From Bdellovibrio bacteriovorus (GTDB lineage Bacteria; Bdellovibrionota; Bdellovibrionia; Bdellovibrionales; Bdellovibrionaceae): DNA of 64,000 nt. The translations under genes and the position numbers were made by a program. Position 1 is the stretch's first letter, and each line of letters opens with the position of its first letter. Positions 48,368-57,037 of the stretch are shown piece by piece. Where the stretch lies: assembly GCF_025558485.1 (NCBI RefSeq), contig NZ_CP102930.1:2728001-2792000 (forward strand). Reading direction: 5' to 3'. The notes under the pieces were generated by a model that saw only the letters and a list, made by a program, of their open reading frames with translations, searched no databases and had not been told where the DNA came from.

Positions 48368-48389
48368 GGGGGCGACTATAGCTTAGAAC

Positions 48390-48920
48390 TTATTCGTTGA
48401 TAAAAGAAAACTCTGCGTAACGTTCCTCATCACTGAAGTAGGTCTGATAGTCAGCGGAAACATAGCTGCCTTCGATAATACGGCCTTCTTTACAACCCTT
48501 TAAAGACTCGCGTTTGCCGTTGAAGCTGCAATCGCCAACATACCAGGCTTTTTCGGAGTACTTAATTTTGTAACCGATCAGGCGGGAGTTTTTATAGAAC
48601 GCCAGAACCTCGTCCAAACGAGTGCGGCCCGCAGCGTGGTAGTCACCTTCCAAAATAGTGTCGCCCCAAACTTGCGCCTGATCCACGGCGACAGCTTTCA
48701 AAGCCGCGCGAGTGTCTTCGGACAATTTGTTCAATCTTTGTTTTTGGCTGTACACTACTTGGTTGGAATAGCCGGATTTACAAGGTGTGACCTGGCAGGC
48801 ATGTTCGTAGTGAGCGGCTTCTTCGTAGAACTTGTCGCCGTTCGGCCCCATCTGATCTGCCAAAGCCGCAGAGGAAACCATAAGCCCCAAAAGCGCTGTG
48901 AATGCAGTTTTCAAAGACAT
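48390..48920 (-). CDS. Exported protein of unknown function
   Basis: A 176-residue protein with a signal peptide cleaved near ALA-DQ and four mature cysteines (HACQVTPCK, DCSFNG and GCKEG) likely forming disulfides in the periplasm. No family recognised. GGGGAGG precedes ATG 48920. The 138 bp up to the next gene hold nothing identifiable. Confidence 0.72.
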   Translation of the reverse strand: MSLKTAFTALLGLMVSSAALADQMGPNGDKFYEEAAHYEHACQVTPCKSGYSNQVVYSQKQRLNKLSEDTRAALKAVAVDQAQVWGDTILEGDYHAAGRTRLDEVLAFYKNSRLIGYKIKYSEKAWYVGDCSFNGKRESLKGCKEGRIIEGSYVSADYQTYFSDEERYAEFSFINE

Positions 48921-49058
48921 TTATACCTCCCCTGATGAGGAAGAATATGCGCTGAAACCGAGAGAATTTTTAATACATAGAAAAGAACTTATTATACAGA
49001 AAATGAATCATCACCGAACAGGGGATTTAGCACCTCTGTTCGGTGGAATTGGCGGGAA

Positions 49059-49865
49059 CTATTTCAGTCGGAAAACCGCGGAAAGTGGCTTGTGATCAGA
49101 GCTGTCGATGTCGTTGTGGAGCTTGGTGGAAACCGGTTCCAAGCCACGGACGTAGATGTGATCCAGCTTGAACCTGCGGTTATCATTGGCAAATGCCAGT
49201 TTATGCATTTGCAGGCGGCCTAAAATTTCGTTCAGGTAGGTTAGGCGGTTCTTGTTCCAGGAATTAAAGTCCCCGGCAAAGATCAGCGGGCCCTGATGCT
49301 TTTTCAGGAACTGGGCGACTTGTTCGATCTGTTCGCGGTTCAGGCGGTCGGTTACAAAGTTCAGACCGTGGATATTGGCCACCCACAGGGTTTCGGTGCT
49401 ATTGGCTAGCGCGTATTCGCTGACCAGCACCATTTTTGGGGTTTTGATCACCGGCTCACGGCCCGGGCTGCGCAGGAAGTGAACCATCATCGGACCTGCG
49501 TAAGAACCGCTGACCACGCCGGTTTGATCGCCGTCTTTTTCAATGAAACTGGTGACGAAATCCCAGCAGAAGTTTTTCTGGCGTTCCAGAACCTTCGGCA
49601 TATAGGAATCAATCATGCCCTCCTGAATCAGAACAATATCGGATTTCGGGACGAAGAATTCAAAGTCCCGGGCCCAGGAATCGCGGGCTTCGGCTTTTTT
49701 GATATTCCAGACAAAAAGATTGAAGTTCGCAGGCAGGAATTCCTGGTGGCAGGTTCCAAACTGCGTGTGGACATCTTTGTCATCCGGGATCTCATTTTTT
49801 TCTTCAGTGGAAAAGGCAACGGAAGAGACGAACAGAGACAGAACGAGGATCAATCCCTTGATCAT
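49059..49865 (-). CDS. Secreted endonuclease/exonuclease/phosphatase family protein
   Basis: A 268-residue EEP-fold hydrolase with a signal peptide (SSVAFS-TEE). Catalytic-type blocks are FVWNIKKA, VLIQEGM, NIHGLNF, FAGDFNSW, LDHIYVRG and the terminal SSDHKPL, containing the expected Asn, Glu, Asp and His. Substrate may be nucleic acid or a phospho-ester. Good Shine-Dalgarno AAGGAG. Confidence 0.85.
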   Translation of the reverse strand: MIKGLILVLSLFVSSVAFSTEEKNEIPDDKDVHTQFGTCHQEFLPANFNLFVWNIKKAEARDSWARDFEFFVPKSDIVLIQEGMIDSYMPKVLERQKNFCWDFVTSFIEKDGDQTGVVSGSYAGPMMVHFLRSPGREPVIKTPKMVLVSEYALANSTETLWVANIHGLNFVTDRLNREQIEQVAQFLKKHQGPLIFAGDFNSWNKNRLTYLNEILGRLQMHKLAFANDNRRFKLDHIYVRGLEPVSTKLHNDIDSSDHKPLSAVFRLK

Positions 49866-49879
49866 AGTGGCTCCTTAAG

Positions 49880-49905
49880 GAAGCCTCTCGTCAGTGAGAG
49901 GCTTT
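49880..49905. repeat. Hairpin between GNAT and EEP genes
   Basis: AAGCCTCTC pairs with GAGAGGCTT over a short loop. It lies just after the GNAT gene and upstream of the EEP promoter; T residues follow on the plus side only, so it is a weak terminator at best for the minus strand. Confidence 0.5.
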
Positions 49906-49914
49906 GCATTCTTT

Positions 49915-50439
49915 TTAAAGTTTTTTCTCCAGAACAGTGAACTGCAACCCTTCCACTTTCGGAATGCCAAAGCGTTCGTCACCGTACGGGAAAGGTTTGG
50001 TTTCTTTAGTGTCCTTGAAACCGTGCTTTGCGTACCAGGCGATCAGCTCTGTGCGGATTGAAATCACTGTCATGAAAATGTTATTACAATCCCAGAATTC
50101 TGCAAGGGCTTCTGCTTCGCTCAGGAGCATCTTGCCGAGGCCTTTTGATTGCAACTCGGGGGCCACAGTCAGCATGCCCAGATACATTTTTGCACCTTGC
50201 TTTTCGACGTGAACACAACCAAGCAGATCTCCGGTGTCATCATCTTCAGCGACCAAAATCACGGACTCTTCTTTGTCGATCAGCGCTTGAATGCCTTGAG
50301 CATCAACACGCTGACCATCCAATAAGTCAGCCTCCGTCGTCCACCCCACCTTGGAACTATCCCCACGGTAAGCGGAATTAACCAACTCCACCAAATCCTC
50401 AACATGACTGTCATCAGCCTGCGTAAACTCAATATGCAT
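49915..50439 (-). CDS. GNAT family N-acetyltransferase
   Basis: A 174-residue acetyl-CoA-dependent transferase. The cofactor motif is MLTVAPELQSKGLGKMLLSEAE (written here in two blocks: VAPELQSKG and LGKML), and the C-terminal IAWYAKHGF block fits the fold. ATG 50439 with TGGAGTGG is chosen; a longer reading would start inside the adjacent palindromic repeat. Substrate unknown. Confidence 0.85.
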   Translation of the reverse strand: MHIEFTQADDSHVEDLVELVNSAYRGDSSKVGWTTEADLLDGQRVDAQGIQALIDKEESVILVAEDDDTGDLLGCVHVEKQGAKMYLGMLTVAPELQSKGLGKMLLSEAEALAEFWDCNNIFMTVISIRTELIAWYAKHGFKDTKETKPFPYGDERFGIPKVEGLQFTVLEKKL

Positions 50440-50448
50440 AACCACTCC

Positions 50449-50523
50449 AAAAGGTACCTGCTTACTTTTTCCGAAGCATCGCATCTAACGTTGCGCTTCG
50501 GAAAAAGTAAGCAGGTACCTTTT
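50449..50523. repeat. Palindromic element copy 2 (GGTACC-type arms)
   Basis: 29-bp arms at 50449-50477 and 50495-50523 are perfect reverse complements. Outer parts equal copy 1 (33049-33175); inner parts differ at two bases per arm with matching compensatory changes (GCAGAAGC versus TCCGAAGC). The spacer is 17 bp instead of 69. The right end overlaps the stop codon of the methyltransferase gene. Confidence 0.9.
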
Positions 50524-51559
50524 AGGTTTTTTTTGTGTAGATGAAAAGTTCTTTGCCTTGGCGGCGGGGGATTGATTTTTGCCAGCGGCCCCAGAAAATT
50601 GGGTGGTAGGAGTTGCGCAGACGTTGGCGCAGTTCCCACTCGGTTCCTCCGTATGGCGGACCCTTGCGTTTTTCAAAGGCGAAGAAGACGCCCATCAAAT
50701 GGCCGCCTGGCGCCAGAACGCGGTTCCAGATTTTGACCAGTTCTTTGCGGCGCTCAGGATTGATCGCGCAATAGCAGGTGTGTTCAAAGACAACGTCGAA
50801 GGACTGATCGAAGTCTGCGGGCAGCTTGAAAAGGTCGGCTTCCACAAAAGTCAAATTAGGCATGTGACCGTACAACTTGCGTGCACGCTCCAGTGCCAAC
50901 GGGGAAATATCCACCGCCGTCACAAAGTGGCCAGCGGCTGCAAACAAGGCGGCATCGTGGCCTTCACCGCAACCCAAAACCAGCACACGAGAACGGGCGA
51001 TCTTCAGTCGGGGAAGCATGTCTTTCAGGGCTTCTGCAGGCTCACCCAGATTCCAGCCGGGGTTGGCTTCCTGTTCGTAGATCTGACTCCAGTAAGTTTC
51101 TTTTTCCACGGCTTTGTCGGCAGGCCAGTACATTGGGATGTCGTAGGTCTTGCCATTAAACTCGATAAAGTCGTCACCGAATCCTTCCAGCAGGTTAAAG
51201 AAACTGGCTTGGGCTTTGCGAGACATGACGAACGGGACTTTGTTGGCAGAGTAGCCGTGAAAACGATCCCACTCGTCCAAAGACAGGGATTCCAGTTCAA
51301 AGGAATAATGCACACCGAACGGAAGTTGGATTTCCCAGGTGTGGTCACTTTTTAATTCAACTTGCAGAGCTACATAAGGTTCGTCGAAGGCTTCAACGAT
51401 GACAGGAGTTCCGCCGAAGGTGGACAGCAGTGTGCCACCTTCATGAACCTTCAGATTTTGCAGGATTTCCTGCCCAGCCAGAGGGTCCTGAATGCGAACT
51501 TCGCGGCTCAGGGGATGACCCTCTTCATCAATCTGAAGGAACTGAGTTGGGATAGGCAT
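50522..51559 (-). CDS. TPMT-like SAM methyltransferase with ~170-residue N-terminal extension
   Basis: A 345-residue protein. Residues ~165-345 are a thiopurine/thiol-methyltransferase-like domain: WSQIYEQEANPGWNLGEP, VLVLGCGEGHDAALFAAAGH, VTAVDISPLALERA and EKRKGPPYGGTEWELRQRL. Residues 1-165 are an extra beta-rich domain (DPLAGQEIL, GTPVIVEAF) not recognised in standard family members. Its ATG overlaps the stop of the upstream gene (TAATG). The stop codon overlaps repeat copy 2. Confidence 0.82.
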   Translation of the reverse strand: MPIPTQFLQIDEEGHPLSREVRIQDPLAGQEILQNLKVHEGGTLLSTFGGTPVIVEAFDEPYVALQVELKSDHTWEIQLPFGVHYSFELESLSLDEWDRFHGYSANKVPFVMSRKAQASFFNLLEGFGDDFIEFNGKTYDIPMYWPADKAVEKETYWSQIYEQEANPGWNLGEPAEALKDMLPRLKIARSRVLVLGCGEGHDAALFAAAGHFVTAVDISPLALERARKLYGHMPNLTFVEADLFKLPADFDQSFDVVFEHTCYCAINPERRKELVKIWNRVLAPGGHLMGVFFAFEKRKGPPYGGTEWELRQRLRNSYHPIFWGRWQKSIPRRQGKELFIYTKKT

Positions 51560-52032
51560 TATTTCGCCGGAGTTGCAGTCGGTGCAGGTGTCGCAGCCGG
51601 AGTCGCCTCTGCTGGAGTTTCCTCGCCCGGAGTAATAGTGGAGCCTTCAGTGAAAACAATGATATCATTTGTGGTTTTCACAGATTGAAGAACCCATTTG
51701 TCCACGTTTTCCTGATCGGAAACATCACGGTAAAGAACAGCTTCGCCCTCGATGATTTGTTCCATGGCTTCGCCATCTTCAGCAATGTCTGTGAATTTGT
51801 AGGCAAAAACCGCACGCACCTTGTTGTCGCTCAAAGTTTCGGTCCATAAACGAGTGATCGCCAGGTCTTTGGCTTGAGGTCTTTTGGTCGTCAGGGTCTG
51901 AGTGATAAGGTCTGCTAGTTTAGTCTGAATGCCGGAGTGCGTCTCGAATCCTACAGCCTGGGAAGTGTGAATCACATTCCACGTCCAAACAAGGGCAGCA
52001 ATGAAAATAACCAGGCTTACAATTTTCTTCAT
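51559..52032 (-). CDS. Signal-anchored protein of unknown function
   Basis: A 157-residue protein with one N-terminal hydrophobic segment (VSLVIFIAALVWTWNVI), a central domain of ~100 residues and a Thr/Pro/Ala-rich tail (ATPAATPAPTATPAK). It is translationally coupled to the methyltransferase gene. GAGAGGA precedes its ATG. No family recognised. Confidence 0.72.
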   Translation of the reverse strand: MKKIVSLVIFIAALVWTWNVIHTSQAVGFETHSGIQTKLADLITQTLTTKRPQAKDLAITRLWTETLSDNKVRAVFAYKFTDIAEDGEAMEQIIEGEAVLYRDVSDQENVDKWVLQSVKTTNDIIVFTEGSTITPGEETPAEATPAATPAPTATPAK

Positions 52033-52133
52033 CTCAGGGGTCCTCTCTCGGTTTACTCAGTGTGATAAAACTGACATCCTTATCCGACCATGATATTCCG
52101 TTTTTTTCAACACTCGTACAGAGAGGGTATCTC

Positions 52134-52772
52134 ATGAACCAACAATGGCTGACAATCTTAATGTCGAAGGGGATTGAGCTGGAGCAAAACCTGCGTCAGC
52201 AGTTACAAAATGCCAAGGACGGACTGAAGTCCCAATTGGAAGATCGAGGCATTCGTTTGAGTGCCGCAGACCTGGCAGCACTTTTGGAAGAGGTGTCACC
52301 TAAAGCCTCGCATGCTGCCTTGAGTTATGCGCTTGATATTGTTCGCCCTTTTTCTGCCGGGATGGGTTTGAGAATCTCTCGGCTGTCAGACACGCAAGTG
52401 GAGATGGCAGTTCCGGCGCGCACTCGCAATTTGAATGAAGTTAAAACCTTGCACGAAGGGGCTTTGACGACAGCGGCGATTGAGGCGGCGAAACTTCTGT
52501 GGGCTCGTCATGCGCCGATGGGGACTTTTGATATTCATATCTCCCGTTTGGAATCTGAGTTTTTCAAAGTTACCAGTGATGAATGCCGTATCCGTATGGA
52601 GCTGCCTGAAACCACGCGCGAAGTGGTGCTGGCGGAAATTCGCGATCGTCGTGAATCCAAAGCCGATGCAGAGCTGAAGGTCTTTGATAGCAACGATCAG
52701 GCTGTGGCAGAGTTCCGTTTGCAAATGAGTTTTAAACACACACCGGCCCTCAGTGCTGGCGTGGAAGAATAA
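52134..52772 (+). CDS. DUF4442 hotdog-fold protein
   Basis: A 212-residue protein; residues ~75-205 follow the DUF4442 thioesterase-like hotdog fold (EVKTLHEGALTTAAIEAAKLL, ISRLESEFFKV). It heads the leucine-degradation operon, 12 bp before the carboxylase gene, and may hydrolyse acyl-CoA. ATG 52134 has GAGAGG upstream; earlier in-frame starts are not supported. Confidence 0.72.
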   Translation: MNQQWLTILMSKGIELEQNLRQQLQNAKDGLKSQLEDRGIRLSAADLAALLEEVSPKASHAALSYALDIVRPFSAGMGLRISRLSDTQVEMAVPARTRNLNEVKTLHEGALTTAAIEAAKLLWARHAPMGTFDIHISRLESEFFKVTSDECRIRMELPETTREVVLAEIRDRRESKADAELKVFDSNDQAVAEFRLQMSFKHTPALSAGVEE

Positions 52773-52784
52773 GCACAAGGTTCT

Positions 52785-54392
52785 ATGGAAATTTTAGAGA
52801 CACAAATTGATTCCAGTTCCCCTGATTTCAAACTCAACCGCGAGGCGATGCTTGGTTTCGTCAACGAGTGGCGTGAGCGTGTGAACCTGGTGAAACAAGG
52901 TGGTGGCGAGGATGCCACGAAGAAACACAAATCCCGTGGCAAGATGACAGCACGCGAACGTATCGAAGCGCTGGTCGATGGCGGTACTGCTTTCCTGGAG
53001 TTCTCGACTTTGGCGGCCTGGGACATGTACGAAGGCCAGGCGCCGGGTGCTGGCGTGGTGACGGGGATCGGTGTGATCCACGGAACAGAATGTGTGATCG
53101 TGGCCAACGATGCGACGGTGAAGGGTGGGACTTACTTCCCGATGACCGTGAAGAAGCATCTTCGTGCGCAGGAAATTGCTTTTGAAAACGGTCTGCCATG
53201 TATTTACCTGGTTGATTCCGGGGGCGCCTTCCTGCCCATGCAGGCGGATGTATTCCCGGATCGCGATCACTTTGGCAGAATTTTTTATAATCAAGCACGC
53301 ATGTCAGCAGCCAACATCCCGCAAATTGCGGTGGTGATGGGATCTTGTACGGCGGGTGGTGCTTACGTTCCGGCGATGAGTGATGAAACAGTCATCGTTA
53401 AAGAAAACGGAACGATTTTCCTGGGCGGACCTCCGCTGGTGAAAGCCGCAACGGGAGAAGTTGTGGACGCTCAAGAGCTGGGTGGCGCACAAGTTCACTG
53501 TGAAACATCCGGTGTGACAGATCACTTCGCGGAAGACGATGAACATGCGATTGAGATCACACGTTCCATCGTGGCGCACTTGAATCACAAGCGCGCTGTG
53601 CAGTTGAAAACTCTTCCGGTGGAAGAGCCTTTGTTTGATCAAAAAGAACTTTACGGAATTATCCCGAAAGACAGCCGTGTGCCGTTTGATGTGCGCGAGG
53701 TGATTGCGCGTATCGTGGATGGCTCCAGATTCCATGAATTCAAGCCCTTGTACGGAAAAACTTTGGTGACGGGCTTTGCCCATATCTGGGGTATGCCTGT
53801 GGGTATTATCGCCAACAACGGGGTGCTATTCAGTGAAAGCTCCCTGAAGGCGGCTCATTTCATTGAGCTGTGCGAACAGCGCGAAGTGCCTTTGATCTTC
53901 CTGCAAAATATCACGGGTTTCATGGTCGGTAAGAAATACGAAAACGAAGGGATCGCCAAGCACGGAGCCAAAATGGTGATGGCGGTTTCCAATGCACATG
54001 TGCCTAAGTTCACAGTGGTGATCGGTGGGTCTTACGGTGCCGGAAATTACGGGATGTGCGGTCGTGCGTTCCAGCCTCGTCAGTTGTGGATGTGGCCGAA
54101 TGCCAAGATCAGCGTGATGGGTGGCGAACAGGCGGCGAACGTGCTTCTGACTGTGAAAATGGATCAGATGGCGGCGAAAAAGCAAACGATGTCTGTTGAA
54201 GAACAGGCTGAATTCAAACGCCCGACTTTGGAAAAATACGAAAAAGAAAGTGCTTGTTATTATTCCTCCGCACGCTTGTGGGACGACGGGATCATTGATC
54301 CGGCCGACACCCGTCGGGTTCTGGCGCTGGGGATTTCTGCAAGTCTTAACAAGTCCTGGGGTGAAAAGTCCCAAGGCGTCTTCAGGATGTAA
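52785..54392 (+). CDS. liuB: Methylcrotonyl-CoA carboxylase beta subunit
   Basis: A 535-residue carboxyltransferase of the MCC/PCC beta family. N-terminal [33 protein letters not shown], the CoA/biotin-binding [14 protein letters not shown] and [14 protein letters not shown], and C-terminal [23 protein letters not shown] are MCC-like. It carboxylates 3-methylcrotonyl-CoA with the biotin carboxylase and BCCP encoded downstream. AAGG precedes ATG 52785. Confidence 0.93.
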   Translation: MEILETQIDSSSPDFKLNREAMLGFVNEWRERVNLVKQGGGEDATKKHKSRGKMTARERIEALVDGGTAFLEFSTLAAWDMYEGQAPGAGVVTGIGVIHGTECVIVANDATVKGGTYFPMTVKKHLRAQEIAFENGLPCIYLVDSGGAFLPMQADVFPDRDHFGRIFYNQARMSAANIPQIAVVMGSCTAGGAYVPAMSDETVIVKENGTIFLGGPPLVKAATGEVVDAQELGGAQVHCETSGVTDHFAEDDEHAIEITRSIVAHLNHKRAVQLKTLPVEEPLFDQKELYGIIPKDSRVPFDVREVIARIVDGSRFHEFKPLYGKTLVTGFAHIWGMPVGIIANNGVLFSESSLKAAHFIELCEQREVPLIFLQNITGFMVGKKYENEGIAKHGAKMVMAVSNAHVPKFTVVIGGSYGAGNYGMCGRAFQPRQLWMWPNAKISVMGGEQAANVLLTVKMDQMAAKKQTMSVEEQAEFKRPTLEKYEKESACYYSSARLWDDGIIDPADTRRVLALGISASLNKSWGEKSQGVFRM

Positions 54393-54394
54393 TT

Positions 54395-55174
54395 ATGTCT
54401 TTTGTTGTTGTCACAGAAATGAATCAGGTGGCCTACGTAAAGCTTCATAGGCCTGAAGTTCGGAACTCTTTCAACCCCGAGATGATTGCGGAGCTGACTC
54501 AGATCTTTACGGATTTGGAGGTTCGCAAGGATCTGCGTGCAGTGGTTCTGCAAGGCGAAGGCAAAGTCTTCTGTGCCGGGGCGGACTTGAACTGGATGAA
54601 AGAGATGGTGAATTTTTCTTTCGACCAGAACCGTGAGGATTCTTTGAAACTTTACGGCATGTTTGAAGCCATCGCCCAGTGCAGTCTGCCGGTGATTGGT
54701 ATGATTCACGGTGCGGCCTTTGGCGGCGCTTTGGGGCTTGTCGCGGTTTGTGATGAGGTGATTGCTGAAGACAATACGCAGTTCTGCTTTAGTGAGGTGA
54801 AGCTGGGGATTGCCCCCGCGGTGATCAGTGCTTTTGTTAATAAAAAAGCTGTGGCCGGAAAGGTTCGTCCTTTGATGCTTTCCGGGGTGGTGTTTAACGC
54901 TCATGTGGCTCACCAGGCCGGTCTTGTGACTGAAGTGGTGGTGGCGGGTGAAGGTCATACTGTTTTGCAGAAAGTTTTGCATAACTATATGCAGTGCGGA
55001 CCGGAAGCTGTTCGTGAGACCAAAAAACTTTTAAATGATCTGGACACTTTAAGCTGGGCTGATCAGCGCAGTCGTACGACGACTGTGATCGCTGAACGTC
55101 GCGCAAGCCCCGAGGGGCAGGAGGGATTGAAATCCTTCCTTGAAAAACGCGAACCTGCATGGAGACTTTCCTAA
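54395..55174 (+). CDS. liuC: Methylglutaconyl-CoA hydratase
   Basis: A 259-residue enoyl-CoA hydratase-family protein with the oxyanion-hole segments FCAGADLNWM and MIHGAAFGGALGLVAVCD and the acidic catalytic loop FSEVKLGIAPAVIS. Position between the MCC subunits identifies the 3-methylglutaconyl-CoA step of leucine breakdown. It starts two bases after liuB and its stop overlaps the next start. Confidence 0.88.
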   Translation: MSFVVVTEMNQVAYVKLHRPEVRNSFNPEMIAELTQIFTDLEVRKDLRAVVLQGEGKVFCAGADLNWMKEMVNFSFDQNREDSLKLYGMFEAIAQCSLPVIGMIHGAAFGGALGLVAVCDEVIAEDNTQFCFSEVKLGIAPAVISAFVNKKAVAGKVRPLMLSGVVFNAHVAHQAGLVTEVVVAGEGHTVLQKVLHNYMQCGPEAVRETKKLLNDLDTLSWADQRSRTTTVIAERRASPEGQEGLKSFLEKREPAWRLS

Positions 55175-56652
55175 TGAAAAAATTCACTCGTATTGCCATT
55201 GCCAACCGTGGTGAAGTGGCTGTTCGTATTATCAAGGCCTGCGAAGAAATGGGGATTGAAACCGTTCTTTTGCACTCTGAAGCCGACATCAATTCCCGTG
55301 CTTACAGAATGGCGACAAAGACCATCTGCATTGGTCCGGCACCCACTGCCGAAAGTTATCTGAATATCGAAGCCAACATTAATGGAGCTTTGGCTGGCGG
55401 CGCACAGGCGATTCATCCGGGTTTTGGTTTCCTGTCTGAAAACGCGGATTTTGCAGAGGCCGTTGGTAAGGCTGGTTTGACCTTTATCGGTCCGTCGCCA
55501 GAAGCGATTCGTTCTTTGGGTGACAAGGTTCATTGCAAGGAACTGGCAAAGCAGGCGGGTCTTCCGCTGGTGCCGGGATATCAGGGCGAAAACCAGGACG
55601 TGGCTCATTTGATCGTCCAAGCTGAAAAGATCGGCTATCCGGTGATCGTAAAAGCCGCCGCTGGTGGTGGTGGCCGTGGGATGAAGCTTTTGAAGTCCTC
55701 TGCCGAGGCACACGAACTGATTGAATCCGCACAGCGCGAGGCGCAGTCGGCTTTTGGTTCGCCGAAAGTGTTTTTGGAAAAATATCTGGATCGTGCCAAA
55801 CACATCGAATTCCAGGTCTTTGGCGATAGCACGGGAAATGTTCAGCATTTCTTTGACCGTGAATGTTCGGTTCAGCGCCGTCACCAAAAGATCATCGAAG
55901 AAGCCACGTCCCCATCTTTGACGGATGAATTGCGCCGTCGCATGGGCGAAGCTGCATGTGCGATTGCCACCTTGGGTAAATACAAAGGGGCGGGAACTGT
56001 TGAGTTCCTTTTGCAGGACGGGGAATTTTATCTTCTGGAAGTGAACACCCGTTTGCAGGTTGAACACCCGGTGACAGAAGAAGTTCTGGGTGTGGATCTG
56101 GTTAAAATGCAGATCCTGACAGCGCAAGGGGATTACGTTCACGATGCAAAACAGATTCGAGTTCCTCGTGGTCATTCTATCGAATGTCGTATCTATGCTG
56201 AAAACCCATACCTGGGGGGCGTCCCGTCCACAGGTCTTCTGGGCCATGTGCAGTGGCCGGAGGGCCCGGGCCGTCGTTATGAATACGGTTTTGATGCGAA
56301 CGACACGATCACACCTTTCTATGATCCGATGATCGCAAAAGTGATTGTCTGGGACGAAAACCGTTCGCGTGCAATTCAAAAAATGATCCGCGTGTTGAAG
56401 GATTCTGTGGTGTTTGGTGTTCATACGAACATTCCGTATTTGATCGAAATTCTTTCACACAAAGAATTTGTCATGGGCACAATGACGACCCGATTTATTG
56501 AAACTTATTTCAGTGAATCCTTGAAAGAGCCGGCATTGACAGACATCGAAAAAACAGTGGCTGCCGGGGCCCTTTTGCAGTTGCGTGGCGGGGTGAATGC
56601 TGTTGCCACAACATCCTCATCCCCTTGGGCATCTTACTGGAGAGGTATCTAA
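55174..56652 (+). CDS. liuD: Biotin carboxylase subunit of methylcrotonyl-CoA carboxylase
   Basis: A 492-residue ATP-grasp biotin carboxylase: IANRGEVAVRIIKA, AIHPGFGFLSEN, the Gly-rich KAAAGGGGRGMK, EKYLDRAKHIEFQVFGD, and EVNTRLQVEHPVTE are present. The usual C-terminal biotin domain is not fused; it is a separate gene starting in the overlapping TAATG. ATG 55174 overlaps the previous stop. Confidence 0.92.
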   Translation: MKKFTRIAIANRGEVAVRIIKACEEMGIETVLLHSEADINSRAYRMATKTICIGPAPTAESYLNIEANINGALAGGAQAIHPGFGFLSENADFAEAVGKAGLTFIGPSPEAIRSLGDKVHCKELAKQAGLPLVPGYQGENQDVAHLIVQAEKIGYPVIVKAAAGGGGRGMKLLKSSAEAHELIESAQREAQSAFGSPKVFLEKYLDRAKHIEFQVFGDSTGNVQHFFDRECSVQRRHQKIIEEATSPSLTDELRRRMGEAACAIATLGKYKGAGTVEFLLQDGEFYLLEVNTRLQVEHPVTEEVLGVDLVKMQILTAQGDYVHDAKQIRVPRGHSIECRIYAENPYLGGVPSTGLLGHVQWPEGPGRRYEYGFDANDTITPFYDPMIAKVIVWDENRSRAIQKMIRVLKDSVVFGVHTNIPYLIEILSHKEFVMGTMTTRFIETYFSESLKEPALTDIEKTVAAGALLQLRGGVNAVATTSSSPWASYWRGI

Positions 56653-57032
56653 TGGAAGTGAAAGTGCGTATCGACGGCGTTGATCACAAGGCGCAAGCCC
56701 AACTGATTCAGGGCACTTTGTGGGTTCACTATAATGGCCGGGTTTTCACTCAAGAGACCTCCACCGGACGAAAGTCCCGTAAAAAAGGTGGTGCGGGAGG
56801 ATCCTCGGATCAGGTGATGGCACCTATGCCGGGGAAAGTGACCAAGCTTCTTGTGGCCGTGGGCGCGGCCATTGAGCCAGGGCAGCCGGTTCTGGTGATG
56901 GAAGCCATGAAAATGGAGTACACTTTAAAGGCAGAGATTGCCGGCACCATCGACAGCATCAACTGTGCTGTGGGTGAACAGGTGGCTTTGGGTAAAGCTC
57001 TTGTGAAAATTAAACCAGTATCCGATAAGTAA
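56652..57032 (+). CDS. Biotinyl carrier protein of methylcrotonyl-CoA carboxylase
   Basis: A 126-residue protein with a ~50-residue N-terminal part and the lipoyl/biotinyl domain containing VMEAMKMEYTL; K87 is the biotin attachment site. In most bacteria this domain is the tail of the MCC alpha chain; here the chain is split exactly between domains. Overlaps liuD by one base. Confidence 0.9.
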   Translation: MEVKVRIDGVDHKAQAQLIQGTLWVHYNGRVFTQETSTGRKSRKKGGAGGSSDQVMAPMPGKVTKLLVAVGAAIEPGQPVLVMEAMKMEYTLKAEIAGTIDSINCAVGEQVALGKALVKIKPVSDK

Positions 57033-57037
57033 GCTCT

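Noticed and set aside
48898..49095. Small plus-strand frame between two exported-protein genes
   Set aside because: It begins inside the signal peptide region of the minus-strand gene and has no ribosome site.
55171..56424. Long open frame (417 codons) on the minus strand
   Set aside because: It lies wholly antisense to the biotin carboxylase gene, has no family resemblance, and is a codon-bias shadow.
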